The notes under the pieces are model-generated. The model was not told the DNA's origin, searched no databases, and was given only the letters and a program-made list of their open reading frames with translations. 64,000 nt of DNA, from positions 2,356,001-2,420,000 of the forward strand of contig NZ_CP149817.1 of the NCBI RefSeq assembly GCF_037935975.1. Direction: 5' to 3'. Each line of letters begins with the position of its first letter. Position 1 is the first letter of the stretch. Positions 8,436-16,385 of the stretch are shown here, one piece after another. Made by a program: the position numbers and the translations under genes. The DNA comes from Teredinibacter turnerae (GTDB lineage: Bacteria; Pseudomonadota; Gammaproteobacteria; Pseudomonadales; Cellvibrionaceae).

Positions 8436-9129
8436 GGCTTTTATCTGCGCATAGACCTGAGTTAGCAACTCAAGTGCAACAAAGAGCGCACGTCTCTGGT
8501 GGGGTTTTAATTGCAGCGACGGTTTGTCTACATGTATACAGTGCAGACGTTGGTCCGTTTTTTATGTGGATTTAAGTATCGGCCTGCATCGCTAACGCCC
8601 ATTGTCGGTTGCGATGTTAAGCGTATTTAAAAGGTGCACCGGTTCGCGTTACTCGCGCGTCCTGTAGCTTTGTTGTACCGATGGTGGTACAAAAGACCAT
8701 AAGCCAGCGATAGCTGTAAAGGCTGAGGTTTAGCTAAAAACTCCACGCTTTGGTGCGTTTTTTTTGCGTGCACGTACTACTTAATTATGCGAAATTTCGT
8801 CCTCAAATGCATACCTCTTTCTATTTGCTTGCAAGCCTTGTTGATGTCTGGCGCCTTTTGTGACCTGTGCCTAAAAATTAATAATATTTTTGTTGTCGAT
8901 CAAGTGAACGAATAATACGAATTTAATCCGCAATGGTCATTGCGTATTGAATATTGCCGATATGTGTCGGCAATTTAGCTGTAACACAGTCGAGCCTTTT
9001 TGCAGAAATTAGCCAAAAATGACCTATGCTTGTTCTTGGCTTTTGTGGTGAGTGTCAAATGTTTTCTGCACGGCAAATAAAAAAATAAGAGGCTGTGGAA
9101 CAATATAAAACTACCTCAGGAGTGCACTT
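8436..9129. other. 694-bp gap upstream of the xylanase
   Basis: No gene was recognised. It contains a 7-bp inverted repeat ttgtacc / ggtacaa at 8673-8692 and a T8 run near 8760 without a good stem before it. The last 250 bases are AT-rich and end in the xylanase ribosome site (tcagga). It presumably holds the xylanase promoter and controls, but no site could be named with confidence. I looked for a c-di-GMP riboswitch pattern and saw none. Confidence 0.5.
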
Positions 9130-10995
9130 ATGATTCAACCGGCTAATTCGGCCTCTGTGATAGCGAGCGCAGTAAAACGCTCGCTGGGCGCAGCAGGTTT
9201 AACTTTGGCTATGGCTACCTTTGCTGCGGGCGCTAATGCCGCTTGTGATTATGTGGTAACCAATTCTTGGAATTCAGGCTTTACCGCGAATATCGTTATC
9301 AGTAATGATACCGGCGCAGCTGTAAATGGCTGGAGTGTCACTTGGCAATACTCTGGTGACAATCGCGTGACTAGCTTGTGGAACGCCACGCTTTCCGGTA
9401 ATAACCCCTACAGCGCGAGTAATTTTGCATGGAACGGTGCTATTGCCCCTGGGGCGAGCGTCTCGTTCGGGTTTCAAGGTACTGGCAGTTCAGCCGAAAT
9501 TGTCAGCGTAACTGGCGATGTGTGTAGCGGTGGTTCAAGTAGCTCGAGTTCATCCAGTTCAAGTTCGTCAAGCTCAAGTTCTTCTAGCTCGTCCAGCTCA
9601 AGCTCCAACTCCTCTAGCAGCTCTAGCTCGTCATCCAGTTCCAGCAGCTCCAGCAGCTCCAGCTCGTCCAGCGGCGGCCAGTGCATGGAAATGTGTCAGT
9701 GGTATCAAGACCCATTGCGTCCGCTGTGTGCGAATCAGGATAATGGCTGGGGCTGGGAAAACAATCAAAGTTGCATTGGCCGTAACACCTGTGAAAGCCA
9801 ATCGGGTAACGGTGGCATAGTGTCGACCTGCGGCGGCAGTTCCTCCAGTTCCAGCTCGTCGAGCTCGTCCAGCAGTTCGAGCAGCTCTTCCTCGTCGTCA
9901 TCTTCGAGCGGCGGCTCTACTTCCAGCTCGTCTTCCAGCAGTTCATCGAGTTCGTCTTCAAGCTCCAGTACATCTACTTCCGGTGGCGGTGGCCTCTATA
10001 CTTACGCCGACTTCCCATTCGGTGTAGCCGTTAACGGCCGTTTCCTGAATACGCCGGAAATGCAAAATACTGTGGTTAATGAGTTCAGCCAGATCACCGC
10101 TGAAAACATTATGAAAATGAGCTATATGCATCCTGCGGAAGATACCTACAGCTTCGCGCAAGCGGATCAACTGGTGGACTGGGCAACAACAAATGGCGTC
10201 GGAGTACATGGCCACACGTTTGTTTGGCACTCTGATTACCAGGTTCCCAATTGGATGAAGAGCTACAGTGGCGACTTTGAAGCGATGCTCGATACTCACG
10301 TTACAACAATTGCGGAACATTTTGCCGGCCGCGTGCAGAGTTGGGATGTGGTTAACGAGGTTATCGATGAAAACAACAATTGTTGGAGAAACTCGCTCTT
10401 CTACCAACAGCTGGGTGCTGATTTCGTCGGTAATGCTTTCCGTGCAGCGCGTGCCGGTGACCCGGATGCGGATCTTTACTACAACGATTACGACACCGAA
10501 GGCGGTAACGCCAATAAGTTGCAGTGTCTTGAAAGTCTGGTAGACGATCTGCTTGCGCAAAACGCACCTATCGATGGTGTCGGGTTCCAAATGCACGTAC
10601 AGATCGATTGGCCCAGCACCAGTGCAATTGCGCAGGCGTTCCAAGCAATTGTCGATCGCGGCTTAAAAGTGAAAGTAACCGAACTGGATGTGCCTGTGAA
10701 CAACCCTTATGCGAGCACGCCATTCCCTCAGTACACCAGCTACACGGCTGAGGCGGCTGCACTGCAAAAAGCGCGCTATAAGGCAATTTTGAAAACCTAT
10801 CTTGATGTTGTACCACCGGCGCAGCGCGGCGGCTTCACCATTTGGGGTATCTGGGACGGCGACAGTTGGCTGCTAGACTTCAGTGAGCGTGAAGGCGCGG
10901 ACGACTGGCCTCTGCTGTTTGGTGGTCCATCTGACGGGCCATACGAAGCCAAGCCTGTGGTTGATGGTTTGATCGAGGCGTTCCTCGGCGAGTAA
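9130..10995 (+). CDS. Secreted modular endo-beta-1,4-xylanase: CBM2 - polySer - CBM10 - polySer - GH10
   Basis: A 621-residue exported enzyme. Order: signal peptide (about 1-37); CBM2 cellulose-binding module (38-132, bounded by Cys39 and Cys132, with exposed-Trp positions); polyserine linker (about 135-182); CBM10 module (about 184-234, Cys- and Trp-rich, with WGWENNQSC); second polyserine linker (about 236-285); GH10 catalytic domain (about 290-621). The acid/base Glu410 is in WDVVNEV and the nucleophile Glu518 in VTELDV, so the domain should be active on xylan with retention. The CBMs would hold it on cellulose near xylan in plant cell walls. Serine codons in the linkers mix AGC/AGT/TCC/TCA/TCG/TCT. 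Long polySer linkers are characteristic of Cellvibrionaceae glycanases. Single-gene transcript ending at the hairpin at 11018. Confidence 0.95.
   Translation: MIQPANSASVIASAVKRSLGAAGLTLAMATFAAGANAACDYVVTNSWNSGFTANIVISNDTGAAVNGWSVTWQYSGDNRVTSLWNATLSGNNPYSASNFAWNGAIAPGASVSFGFQGTGSSAEIVSVTGDVCSGGSSSSSSSSSSSSSSSSSSSSSSSSNSSSSSSSSSSSSSSSSSSSSSGGQCMEMCQWYQDPLRPLCANQDNGWGWENNQSCIGRNTCESQSGNGGIVSTCGGSSSSSSSSSSSSSSSSSSSSSSSSGGSTSSSSSSSSSSSSSSSSTSTSGGGGLYTYADFPFGVAVNGRFLNTPEMQNTVVNEFSQITAENIMKMSYMHPAEDTYSFAQADQLVDWATTNGVGVHGHTFVWHSDYQVPNWMKSYSGDFEAMLDTHVTTIAEHFAGRVQSWDVVNEVIDENNNCWRNSLFYQQLGADFVGNAFRAARAGDPDADLYYNDYDTEGGNANKLQCLESLVDDLLAQNAPIDGVGFQMHVQIDWPSTSAIAQAFQAIVDRGLKVKVTELDVPVNNPYASTPFPQYTSYTAEAAALQKARYKAILKTYLDVVPPAQRGGFTIWGIWDGDSWLLDFSEREGADDWPLLFGGPSDGPYEAKPVVDGLIEAFLGE
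9532..9675 (+). repeat. Polyserine-coding low-complexity repeat 1
   Basis: About 48 codons, nearly all serine with one Asn, built from degenerate agc/tcc-type triplets. It encodes the flexible linker between CBM2 and CBM10 and gives artefactual long open frames on the other frames and strand. Confidence 0.9.
9837..9978 (+). repeat. Polyserine-coding low-complexity repeat 2
   Basis: About 47 codons of serine with a few Gly and Thr, linking CBM10 to the GH10 domain. It is similar in composition but not identical in codon order to the first linker, which makes slippage or recombination between the two plausible. Confidence 0.9.
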
Positions 10996-11017
10996 AGGCT
11001 AATTTCTCATCCTCGAA

Positions 11018-11050
11018 AAGCACAACTACCGCTGGTGGTTGTGCTTTTTT
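11018..11050 (+). terminator. Xylanase terminator
   Basis: The stem aagcacaactacc / ggtggttgtgctt (13 bp, one G-U type mismatch) has a 3-4 base loop and runs into six T residues, 23 bases after the xylanase stop codon. Confidence 0.85.
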
Positions 11051-11097
11051 GGTTTATGATGCCTACTTTTCTGAGCCCCCATTCGCGAGTGATTTTT

Positions 11098-11640
11098 ATG
11101 GCCTTAAATGCAACTATCTATAAGTGCACCGTGCATTTAAATGATTTTGATCGTTCTATTTTTGATTCGCTTCAACTTACTCTGGCCTTGCACCCCAGTG
11201 AAAAGCCCGAGCGAATGCTGGTGCGTTTGATGGCCTATTGCCTGCATTATCACGAACGGCTGGAATTTACCAAAGGTTTGTCGACCCCTGAAACACCGGA
11301 TATTTGGCTCAAGTCGTTGCACGATACAGTGGACCTGTGGGTAGATGTCGGGGAGCCCGCGGCGGAAAAAATAAAGAAAGCCTGTCGGCAGGCAGCGGAG
11401 GTTTGGGTCTACAGCTTCAACACAAAGTCCGATGTGTGGTGGCAACAGTCCGCGAGCGCGTTTGAGCCCTTGAGCGCAGAGGTTCGTCAATTTGATTTTG
11501 CGGCGATCACAACACTTGCCGAGCAACTGGAGCGGACTTGTGAAATGTCTGTAAGTATTACCGATGGTCAGCTTACAGTTACCATGGGGGATAGGGTTTT
11601 TGAACTGGTTGTGAATCTACTCCAAAGTCGGCAAGGTTAA
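11098..11640 (+). CDS. yaeQ: YaeQ family protein
   Basis: A 180-residue protein from the ATG at 11098 (MALNATIYKCTVHLND), which matches the conserved YaeQ start; an open frame extends upstream to 11035 but would run into the xylanase terminator. Family features include LALHPSEKPERMLVRLMAYCL, the TPETPDIWLK segment with its Asp and Trp, and a VWWQQ motif. YaeQ has a PD-(D/E)xK-nuclease-like fold; its cellular role is unclear, and older reports of suppressing RfaH loss were not conclusive. Monocistronic, convergent with rdgC. Confidence 0.9.
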   Translation: MALNATIYKCTVHLNDFDRSIFDSLQLTLALHPSEKPERMLVRLMAYCLHYHERLEFTKGLSTPETPDIWLKSLHDTVDLWVDVGEPAAEKIKKACRQAAEVWVYSFNTKSDVWWQQSASAFEPLSAEVRQFDFAAITTLAEQLERTCEMSVSITDGQLTVTMGDRVFELVVNLLQSRQG

Positions 11641-11745
11641 ACTGCCTTACTGGGAAGTACAAAAAATGGGTGGCAATAAATGAGTATGCCACCGGCTTGT
11701 AACAATCTGTGTCCATGCAGATTTTTTCTGTGATTTTTTAGAGAC

Positions 11746-12675
11746 TTATTGGTCTGCTTCTATCGTTGGTGCGCTCTCGTTGATGCCGCCAAACGCATTC
11801 AACAGGTCTGCTACGAATTGTTTTAGTTCGGTGGACATCACGGCGAAATCTGTATCGAATTCTTCGGCAGCAGATTCCGGGTTTCGTTCTCCTGCCAGTT
11901 CGAGCAATTTATCGTCGAATTTCAGCCGTTTAATGGCGAGCTGATCATCCACAATAAAATGGATTGCGTCGTTCCATGTAAGTGCAAGTTTGTTAACGAC
12001 CATACCGGAATGGATGTGGTTCAGAATTTCATCTGCGGTAAGGTCCTGATTTTTACAGCGGATAATGCGATCGTCTTTCGGTGCTTGCAGCTCGCATTCT
12101 TCGCCCAGCTGAAACGGCGCAGGCAGTTCTGAGCTGCGCAGCCATTCGGTCATGCTGGCAACCGGTGGGTTTACGCTGTTCAGGGGGATCGCAGACATAG
12201 TGCCCAGGGCTTCACGCAACGCACTGAGCAGTTCCTCAGCGCGCTTGCTGCTGGTGACGTTGACGTACACCAGGCGCTCGCTCGGCGCGATATAGGCAAA
12301 ATCCATAGAGGACTTTGCCAATGCCCGAGGCAGCAGATCAAAGATCACTTCGTCCTTCAGGCTGTCGCGCTCTTTTCGGCCTACATGACGGCCTTCCTCT
12401 GCTGAGATAGCGGCCACGCGTTCGTCCAGCTCTTCTTTAACCACCGCAGACGGCAGAATTTTTTCTTGCCGCTTGGCGCACACCATAATATTGCCGTTGG
12501 TGGCGTGTACCAGTGATGTGCCATGGCGACCTAGCGGAGGCACCCACCCGTAGCGCACCGGGTCGAGCTTGCCGCAGGGTTGGAACGCAAAGTTTTCCAG
12601 GGTTTCGGCAAGCGCTTCCGGGGACGATTCAAAGGCGCGCGTCAAGCGATAGACGCGCAGGTTTTTAAACCACAT
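11746..12675 (-). CDS. rdgC: Recombination-associated protein RdgC
   Basis: A 309-residue RdgC homologue, the usual length (~300). It starts [12 protein letters not shown] and keeps the conserved [15 protein letters not shown] and [17 protein letters not shown] segments. RdgC forms a ring-shaped dimer that binds double-stranded DNA and restrains RecA; it lies on the nucleoid in the cytoplasm. Its start codon overlaps the stop of the upstream FKBP gene by one base (taatg), so the two are translationally coupled. It runs toward yaeQ with ~105 bases between them and no strong terminator visible. Confidence 0.95.
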   Translation of the reverse strand: MWFKNLRVYRLTRAFESSPEALAETLENFAFQPCGKLDPVRYGWVPPLGRHGTSLVHATNGNIMVCAKRQEKILPSAVVKEELDERVAAISAEEGRHVGRKERDSLKDEVIFDLLPRALAKSSMDFAYIAPSERLVYVNVTSSKRAEELLSALREALGTMSAIPLNSVNPPVASMTEWLRSSELPAPFQLGEECELQAPKDDRIIRCKNQDLTADEILNHIHSGMVVNKLALTWNDAIHFIVDDQLAIKRLKFDDKLLELAGERNPESAAEEFDTDFAVMSTELKQFVADLLNAFGGINESAPTIEADQ

Positions 12676-13301
12676 TAGCCAGTGATCTCCAGCAGTTCCA
12701 CTTCAAATACCAGCGCAGCGTAAGGCCCGATTGCGCCACCGGCGCCACGCTCGCCATACGCCAATTGATAGGGTACGTACAATCGCCATTTAGAGCCTAC
12801 GGGCATCATTTGCAGCGCTTCGGTCCAACCGGCAATTACTCCGTTAACCGGAAATTCGGCAGGCTGGCCGCGGTTTACTGAGCTGTCAAAGACCGTGCCG
12901 TCGATAAGGGTGCCGTGATAGTGCGTTTTTACCTTGGAGGTAAGGGCGGGCTTCTCGCCATCACCTGCTGAGAGTATTTCGTATTGCAAGCCGGATTCGG
13001 TTACGACAATGCCTTCTTTCTTCGCGTTTTCCGCCAGGAACGCTTCGCCTTCGGCCGCGAATTTTTTCGCTTTCTCGGCTTCTTCCGCTTGGATTCTGCT
13101 TTGCAAAGCTTGGAACGCCTTGTTGATCTCTTCGCCAGGTATTGCCAGTGCAGCACCTTTCAGCGAATCTACGAGCCCTTGTGCCACGGCTTCAGGGACA
13201 ATACCACTGAACGCATTGCTCGCAATTTGATCGCCAACCTGACGGCCGATACCGTAGCTGGCGATTTCTTCGTTGCTGGAGAGGGTGGGTTTGTCGGTCA
13301 T
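12675..13301 (-). CDS. fklB: FKBP-type peptidyl-prolyl cis-trans isomerase (FklB/FkpA type)
   Basis: A 208-residue protein with an N-terminal dimerisation domain (about 1-90; [14 protein letters not shown], then a Glu/Lys/Ala-rich helix) and a C-terminal FKBP domain (about 105-208). The FKBP part has [38 protein letters not shown] and [13 protein letters not shown]. It has no signal peptide, so it is cytoplasmic like FklB and unlike periplasmic FkpA/Mip. It catalyses prolyl isomerisation during folding. The stop overlaps the rdgC start by one base. Confidence 0.93.
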   Translation of the reverse strand: MTDKPTLSSNEEIASYGIGRQVGDQIASNAFSGIVPEAVAQGLVDSLKGAALAIPGEEINKAFQALQSRIQAEEAEKAKKFAAEGEAFLAENAKKEGIVVTESGLQYEILSAGDGEKPALTSKVKTHYHGTLIDGTVFDSSVNRGQPAEFPVNGVIAGWTEALQMMPVGSKWRLYVPYQLAYGERGAGGAIGPYAALVFEVELLEITG

Positions 13302-13528
13302 AAGGCCTCCGTTTTGGGCAAAACGCGTAGTCTAACAGCTTGAGCCGGTTTATTTGGCGAATTCCTGTCTACGTGGTTCATGGTTGAGGTCATCCAAGGT
13401 GGCCGTACTAACGTAACTAAACGAATATAGCGTGTAGACTAAGATTTTCTCTACAGAAGAAGGTCAAACTTTAACGCTGAAATAAAAACGCTGGAAATAA
13501 AAACACGCAAACAAGCCCGGAGAGCCAT

Positions 13529-13954
13529 ATGACAACATCCCTTTACGCCAGTCTAGCCGCCGTGAGCCTGTGGTTCATTATTGTCACGGTCGTTGTTCAA
13601 TCGGTGGTGGCAGCCACGGTGAAGGCGCGCCAGCCGGGAGCGGTTCCCGGGAAAATGCCGGAGAACCTCAGTCACGATTCCTTCGTGTTTCGCGCTCAGC
13701 GGACTTTCATGAACTCCTTGGAAAATACACCGCTTATGCTTGCAACTGGTCTTCTGGCGCTGGTGTTACAGATAAATGGCATGTGGACAGGCGTGCTCCT
13801 CGCGGTTTATGCGGTTGCGAGAATTTTGCATATGGCGCTTTATTACGGCATTGCTACAGAGCGCAACCCCAGTCCGCGCAGTTACTTTTTTCTGATTGGG
13901 TTGCTGGCAAATATAGTGTTGCTCGGCGTGATAGGGGTAGAGGTATTAAGTTAG
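13529..13954 (+). CDS. MAPEG family integral membrane protein
   Basis: A 141-residue protein with four predicted membrane helices (about 5-27, 62-82, 85-104, 118-139). Between the first two lies the MAPEG signature region: VFRAQRTFMNSLENTPLML contains the conserved RAQ..xxNxxE pattern. MAPEG proteins include glutathione S-transferase-like membrane enzymes in eicosanoid and glutathione metabolism; bacterial members are mostly uncharacterised. A GGAGAG-like site precedes ATG 13529. It stands alone between fklB (divergent) and the next gene and is followed by a hairpin. Confidence 0.85.
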   Translation: MTTSLYASLAAVSLWFIIVTVVVQSVVAATVKARQPGAVPGKMPENLSHDSFVFRAQRTFMNSLENTPLMLATGLLALVLQINGMWTGVLLAVYAVARILHMALYYGIATERNPSPRSYFFLIGLLANIVLLGVIGVEVLS

Positions 13955-14008
13955 GCCACAAGAGTCCTGCCAAATTAACAGGAATCAATTTTTCTGATGG
14001 TGAATAAT

Positions 14009-14034
14009 ACCGCGTTAATGTTCGCGCGGTTTTC
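14009..14034 (+). terminator. Possible terminator after the MAPEG gene
   Basis: The 6-bp stem accgcg / cgcggt has a 10-base loop and is followed by tttcatt. The stem is short, so the call is weak. Confidence 0.4.
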
Positions 14035-14126
14035 ATTCATCTGAAAACTCGACCTTTAAGTTGCCAGCCGTTTTAATAACAGGGTAGGATTGCGCTTACG
14101 TTACGATGACAACATGGAGCTCAATC

Positions 14127-14600
14127 ATGACGGATACAGCAAACCCTTATAGTGCGCCTCAATCGGAAGTTAACGCACCCTCAGCAGGAAAGCTGAGTGC
14201 GATATTTCCGCGTTTTACCGCTTGGGCGGTTTTTGGTCTTGGCCTAATTACACTGGGAATTTACAGCTTTTATTGGCTGTTTTCTCGAACTCGCCAGATT
14301 AACCCGGTTATTGAAAGTCCCATAAGCCCGCTATTTATGGGAGCGACACTGGGGTTATACATTGTTGGCTTCGCCTCTAACATTCCGCTCAACAATCCTA
14401 TTGTTACCATGGTACTCAGTTTAATGAGTCTTGCAGGGTCGATAATGTTTGTCGTTTGGGCGTTTCGCTTGCGAAGCCGCATTCATCAGGTTGCCAATAT
14501 TTCTATAAGCGACCCGAGCCGCATTAACCCGGTTCTTACCTTTTTCTTCAGCGTTATTTACCTTCAATACAAAATCAATCAGTACATTGATATGGAGTAA
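14127..14600 (+). CDS. DUF4234-like small integral membrane protein
   Basis: A 157-residue protein from ATG 14127, with GGAG 8-11 bases upstream (the open frame from 14106 lacks one). An N-terminal cytosolic, Pro/Ser-rich NPYSAPQSEVNAPS stretch precedes about four membrane segments (roughly 28-50, 68-85, 92-112, 135-150). The LGIYSFYWLFSRTRQIN segment at the end of the first helix is the DUF4234-type motif. No function is known for the family. It lies upstream of the RDD-SpoIIM operon with ~140 bases between, so it may or may not be part of it. Confidence 0.6.
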   Translation: MTDTANPYSAPQSEVNAPSAGKLSAIFPRFTAWAVFGLGLITLGIYSFYWLFSRTRQINPVIESPISPLFMGATLGLYIVGFASNIPLNNPIVTMVLSLMSLAGSIMFVVWAFRLRSRIHQVANISISDPSRINPVLTFFFSVIYLQYKINQYIDME

Positions 14601-14742
14601 ATGCCTGATCAACTGTTGCGATGCAATTATTGGGTATATGTGCGGTTGCGTCGTTGGGGAAGACGCCTTTTCCGAACCGCATTGGGCGTTTTGCCAACCC
14701 TCCAGCACCGGGTATGAGTAGAGACGTTATTGAGATAACCGC

Positions 14743-15441
14743 ATGATCCAGGACAAACTCGATACGGGTTATCTTGTTGAAACGCCTGAAGCCATCGAAC
14801 TTAGCGCCCGGCTGGCCGGGCCTGTGCCTCGCGTGTTGGCGTACGCGATGGATTTTACTATTCGCACAATCGTGCTGTTGGTGATTGGCTTAACTTTCGC
14901 GTTTTGGGGTAACACCGGGATAGCCGTTATTCTGCTCATTTCTTTTTTTATCGAGTGGTTATACCCGGTCGTTTTTGAAGTCCTGCGCAACGGCCAAACA
15001 CCAGGCAAGAAGGCGCTGGGCTTGGCGGTGGTCAACGATGATTTAACCCCAGTAACCTGGAGCACCTCGCTGGTAAGAAACCTGTTGCGCGCTGCAGATT
15101 TTCTGCCAGTGGGCTACGCGTTTGGGCTCGTTTGCATGATCTCAAACAGCCGATTCCAACGCTTGGGTGATCTCGCTGCAGGCTCATTGGTCATCTATCG
15201 ACAAGCCGCAGATAAGCGCGCAGCTGATTTGCCCGACGTCCCCTCGCAAACGCCACCGCTAATACTCAATTTAGAAGACCAGGTAGCGTTTACCGGCTTT
15301 GCCCAACGACATAAACAGTTGAGTGAAAGCCGCAAGGAAGAGCTGGCAACTATCCTGGAACCGTTAACTCAGAAATCCGGCGGTGCGGCGGTACGCTATG
15401 TTCAGGGTGTGGGCGCCTGGCTGTTGGGGCGAAGACAGTGA
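14743..15441 (+). CDS. RDD family membrane protein
   Basis: A 232-residue protein with an N-terminal RDD domain (about 18-155): the name residues are visible in VPRVLAYAMDFTIR (Arg...Asp) and RNLLRAADFLPVGY (Asp), within 3-4 membrane helices, and NGQTPGKKALGLAVV forms the usual loop. The C-terminal ~75 residues are a soluble tail. RDD proteins are poorly defined; some act in ion homeostasis. It is the first gene of an overlapping set (4-base overlap with the next) ending in MoxR and DUF58, where an RDD protein is commonly found. It probably sits in the inner membrane as part of that assembly. Confidence 0.88.
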   Translation: MIQDKLDTGYLVETPEAIELSARLAGPVPRVLAYAMDFTIRTIVLLVIGLTFAFWGNTGIAVILLISFFIEWLYPVVFEVLRNGQTPGKKALGLAVVNDDLTPVTWSTSLVRNLLRAADFLPVGYAFGLVCMISNSRFQRLGDLAAGSLVIYRQAADKRAADLPDVPSQTPPLILNLEDQVAFTGFAQRHKQLSESRKEELATILEPLTQKSGGAAVRYVQGVGAWLLGRRQ

Positions 15442-16382
15442 AGCAGGAACTCTTCGAAGTGCAACATGCCCCTTTGTGGGAAAAGCTCGAATCGGAGCTG
15501 GCCGAAAAAAAACCGCGTGATACACAGTTTCCGCAGAATTTTCGTACAGTTTGCCACCACTTGGCGCTGGCTAAGCATCGCCGATACAGCCCGCAGCTGG
15601 TCGATCGCTTGAACGCGTTGGTTATTGATGCGCATCACCGCTTTTACCAAAAGAATCGGCGTTTTCGCTACCAGTGGTTAGATTTTATCGTATTCGAGTT
15701 TCCTCTCGCCATTCGGCGAAATGCCCGTTTTGTGTTGCTGGCGCTGGCGTTGTTTACTTTGCCACTGCTGGTGATGGGGATAGGCTGCTACAACAACAAC
15801 GAGCTGATTTATAGTGTGGCGCCAGCCGAGCAGGTGCAAAGCTTTGAGTCGATGTACGATCCGGACGCTGAAAAAATTGGCCGGGAGCGCGACAGCGAAA
15901 CTGATTTGGCGATGTTTGGTTTTTATATCAAAAATAATATCGGGGTGAGCTTTCGTACTTTTGCTGGCGGTATTTTATTTGGCGTGGGCTCGATATTTTT
16001 CCTGGTTTTTAACGGGTTATCTATTGGCTCGGTTGCAGGCCATTTGACGCAAATGGGTTACACCTCCACGTTTTATCCTTTTGTCGTTGGGCACGGCGCT
16101 TTTGAGCTAACAGCCATAGTGTTTAGCGGTGCTGCGGGCATGAAACTTGGCTACGCTCTGATTGCGCCAGGGACGTTATCGCGCCTGGATGCCCTGCGAG
16201 TGGCGGGTAGAGAGACCGTGATTATTGTTTACGGTTCTACTTTAATGCTCATTATTGCCGCATTCCTCGAGGCTTTTTGGTCATCGTCTGCCGCATTACC
16301 GGTTGCCGTTAAATATAGTGTGGGCGGCTGTCTCTGGGCGTTGGTGACAATCTATTTTTTATTCGCCGGGCGGGCACGCTGA
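15438..16382 (+). CDS. SpoIIM-family (stage II sporulation M-like) membrane protein
   Basis: A 314-residue protein. An N-terminal soluble region (about 1-85) with many basic residues precedes 5-6 membrane segments. The SpoIIM core is seen in FYIKNNIGVSFRTFAGGILFG and in FVVGHGAFELTAIVFSGAAG, whose HGxxE pattern is conserved in the family. SpoIIM in Bacillus works with peptidoglycan hydrolases during engulfment; in Gram-negative bacteria without sporulation, homologues occur almost always in RDD/MoxR/DUF58 clusters as here. The GTG start at 15438 overlaps the RDD gene by 4 bases. The function in this organism is unknown. Confidence 0.87.
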   Translation: MKQELFEVQHAPLWEKLESELAEKKPRDTQFPQNFRTVCHHLALAKHRRYSPQLVDRLNALVIDAHHRFYQKNRRFRYQWLDFIVFEFPLAIRRNARFVLLALALFTLPLLVMGIGCYNNNELIYSVAPAEQVQSFESMYDPDAEKIGRERDSETDLAMFGFYIKNNIGVSFRTFAGGILFGVGSIFFLVFNGLSIGSVAGHLTQMGYTSTFYPFVVGHGAFELTAIVFSGAAGMKLGYALIAPGTLSRLDALRVAGRETVIIVYGSTLMLIIAAFLEAFWSSSAALPVAVKYSVGGCLWALVTIYFLFAGRAR

Positions 16383-16385
16383 GCC

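Noticed and set aside
8740-8770. Terminator at a T8 run upstream of the xylanase
   Set aside because: The bases before the T run do not form a stem of more than about 3-4 pairs.
9474-9901. Minus-strand and shifted-frame peptides made of Leu/Glu/Asp or Cys/Trp/Ser runs over the first linker region
   Set aside because: They are mirror readings of the serine-codon repeats in the xylanase gene.
9532-9978. Possible CRISPR-like or satellite array
   Set aside because: The repeats are codon-scale serine runs in frame with the xylanase, with no spacer-repeat period and no cas genes nearby.
11035-11097. Longer N-terminus for YaeQ
   Set aside because: It would start within the xylanase terminator stem, and the family begins at MALNATIYK.
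13570-14007. A second plus-strand frame overlapping the MAPEG gene
   Set aside because: Gly/Arg/Ser-rich shifted reading of a clear MAPEG membrane protein; no ribosome site.
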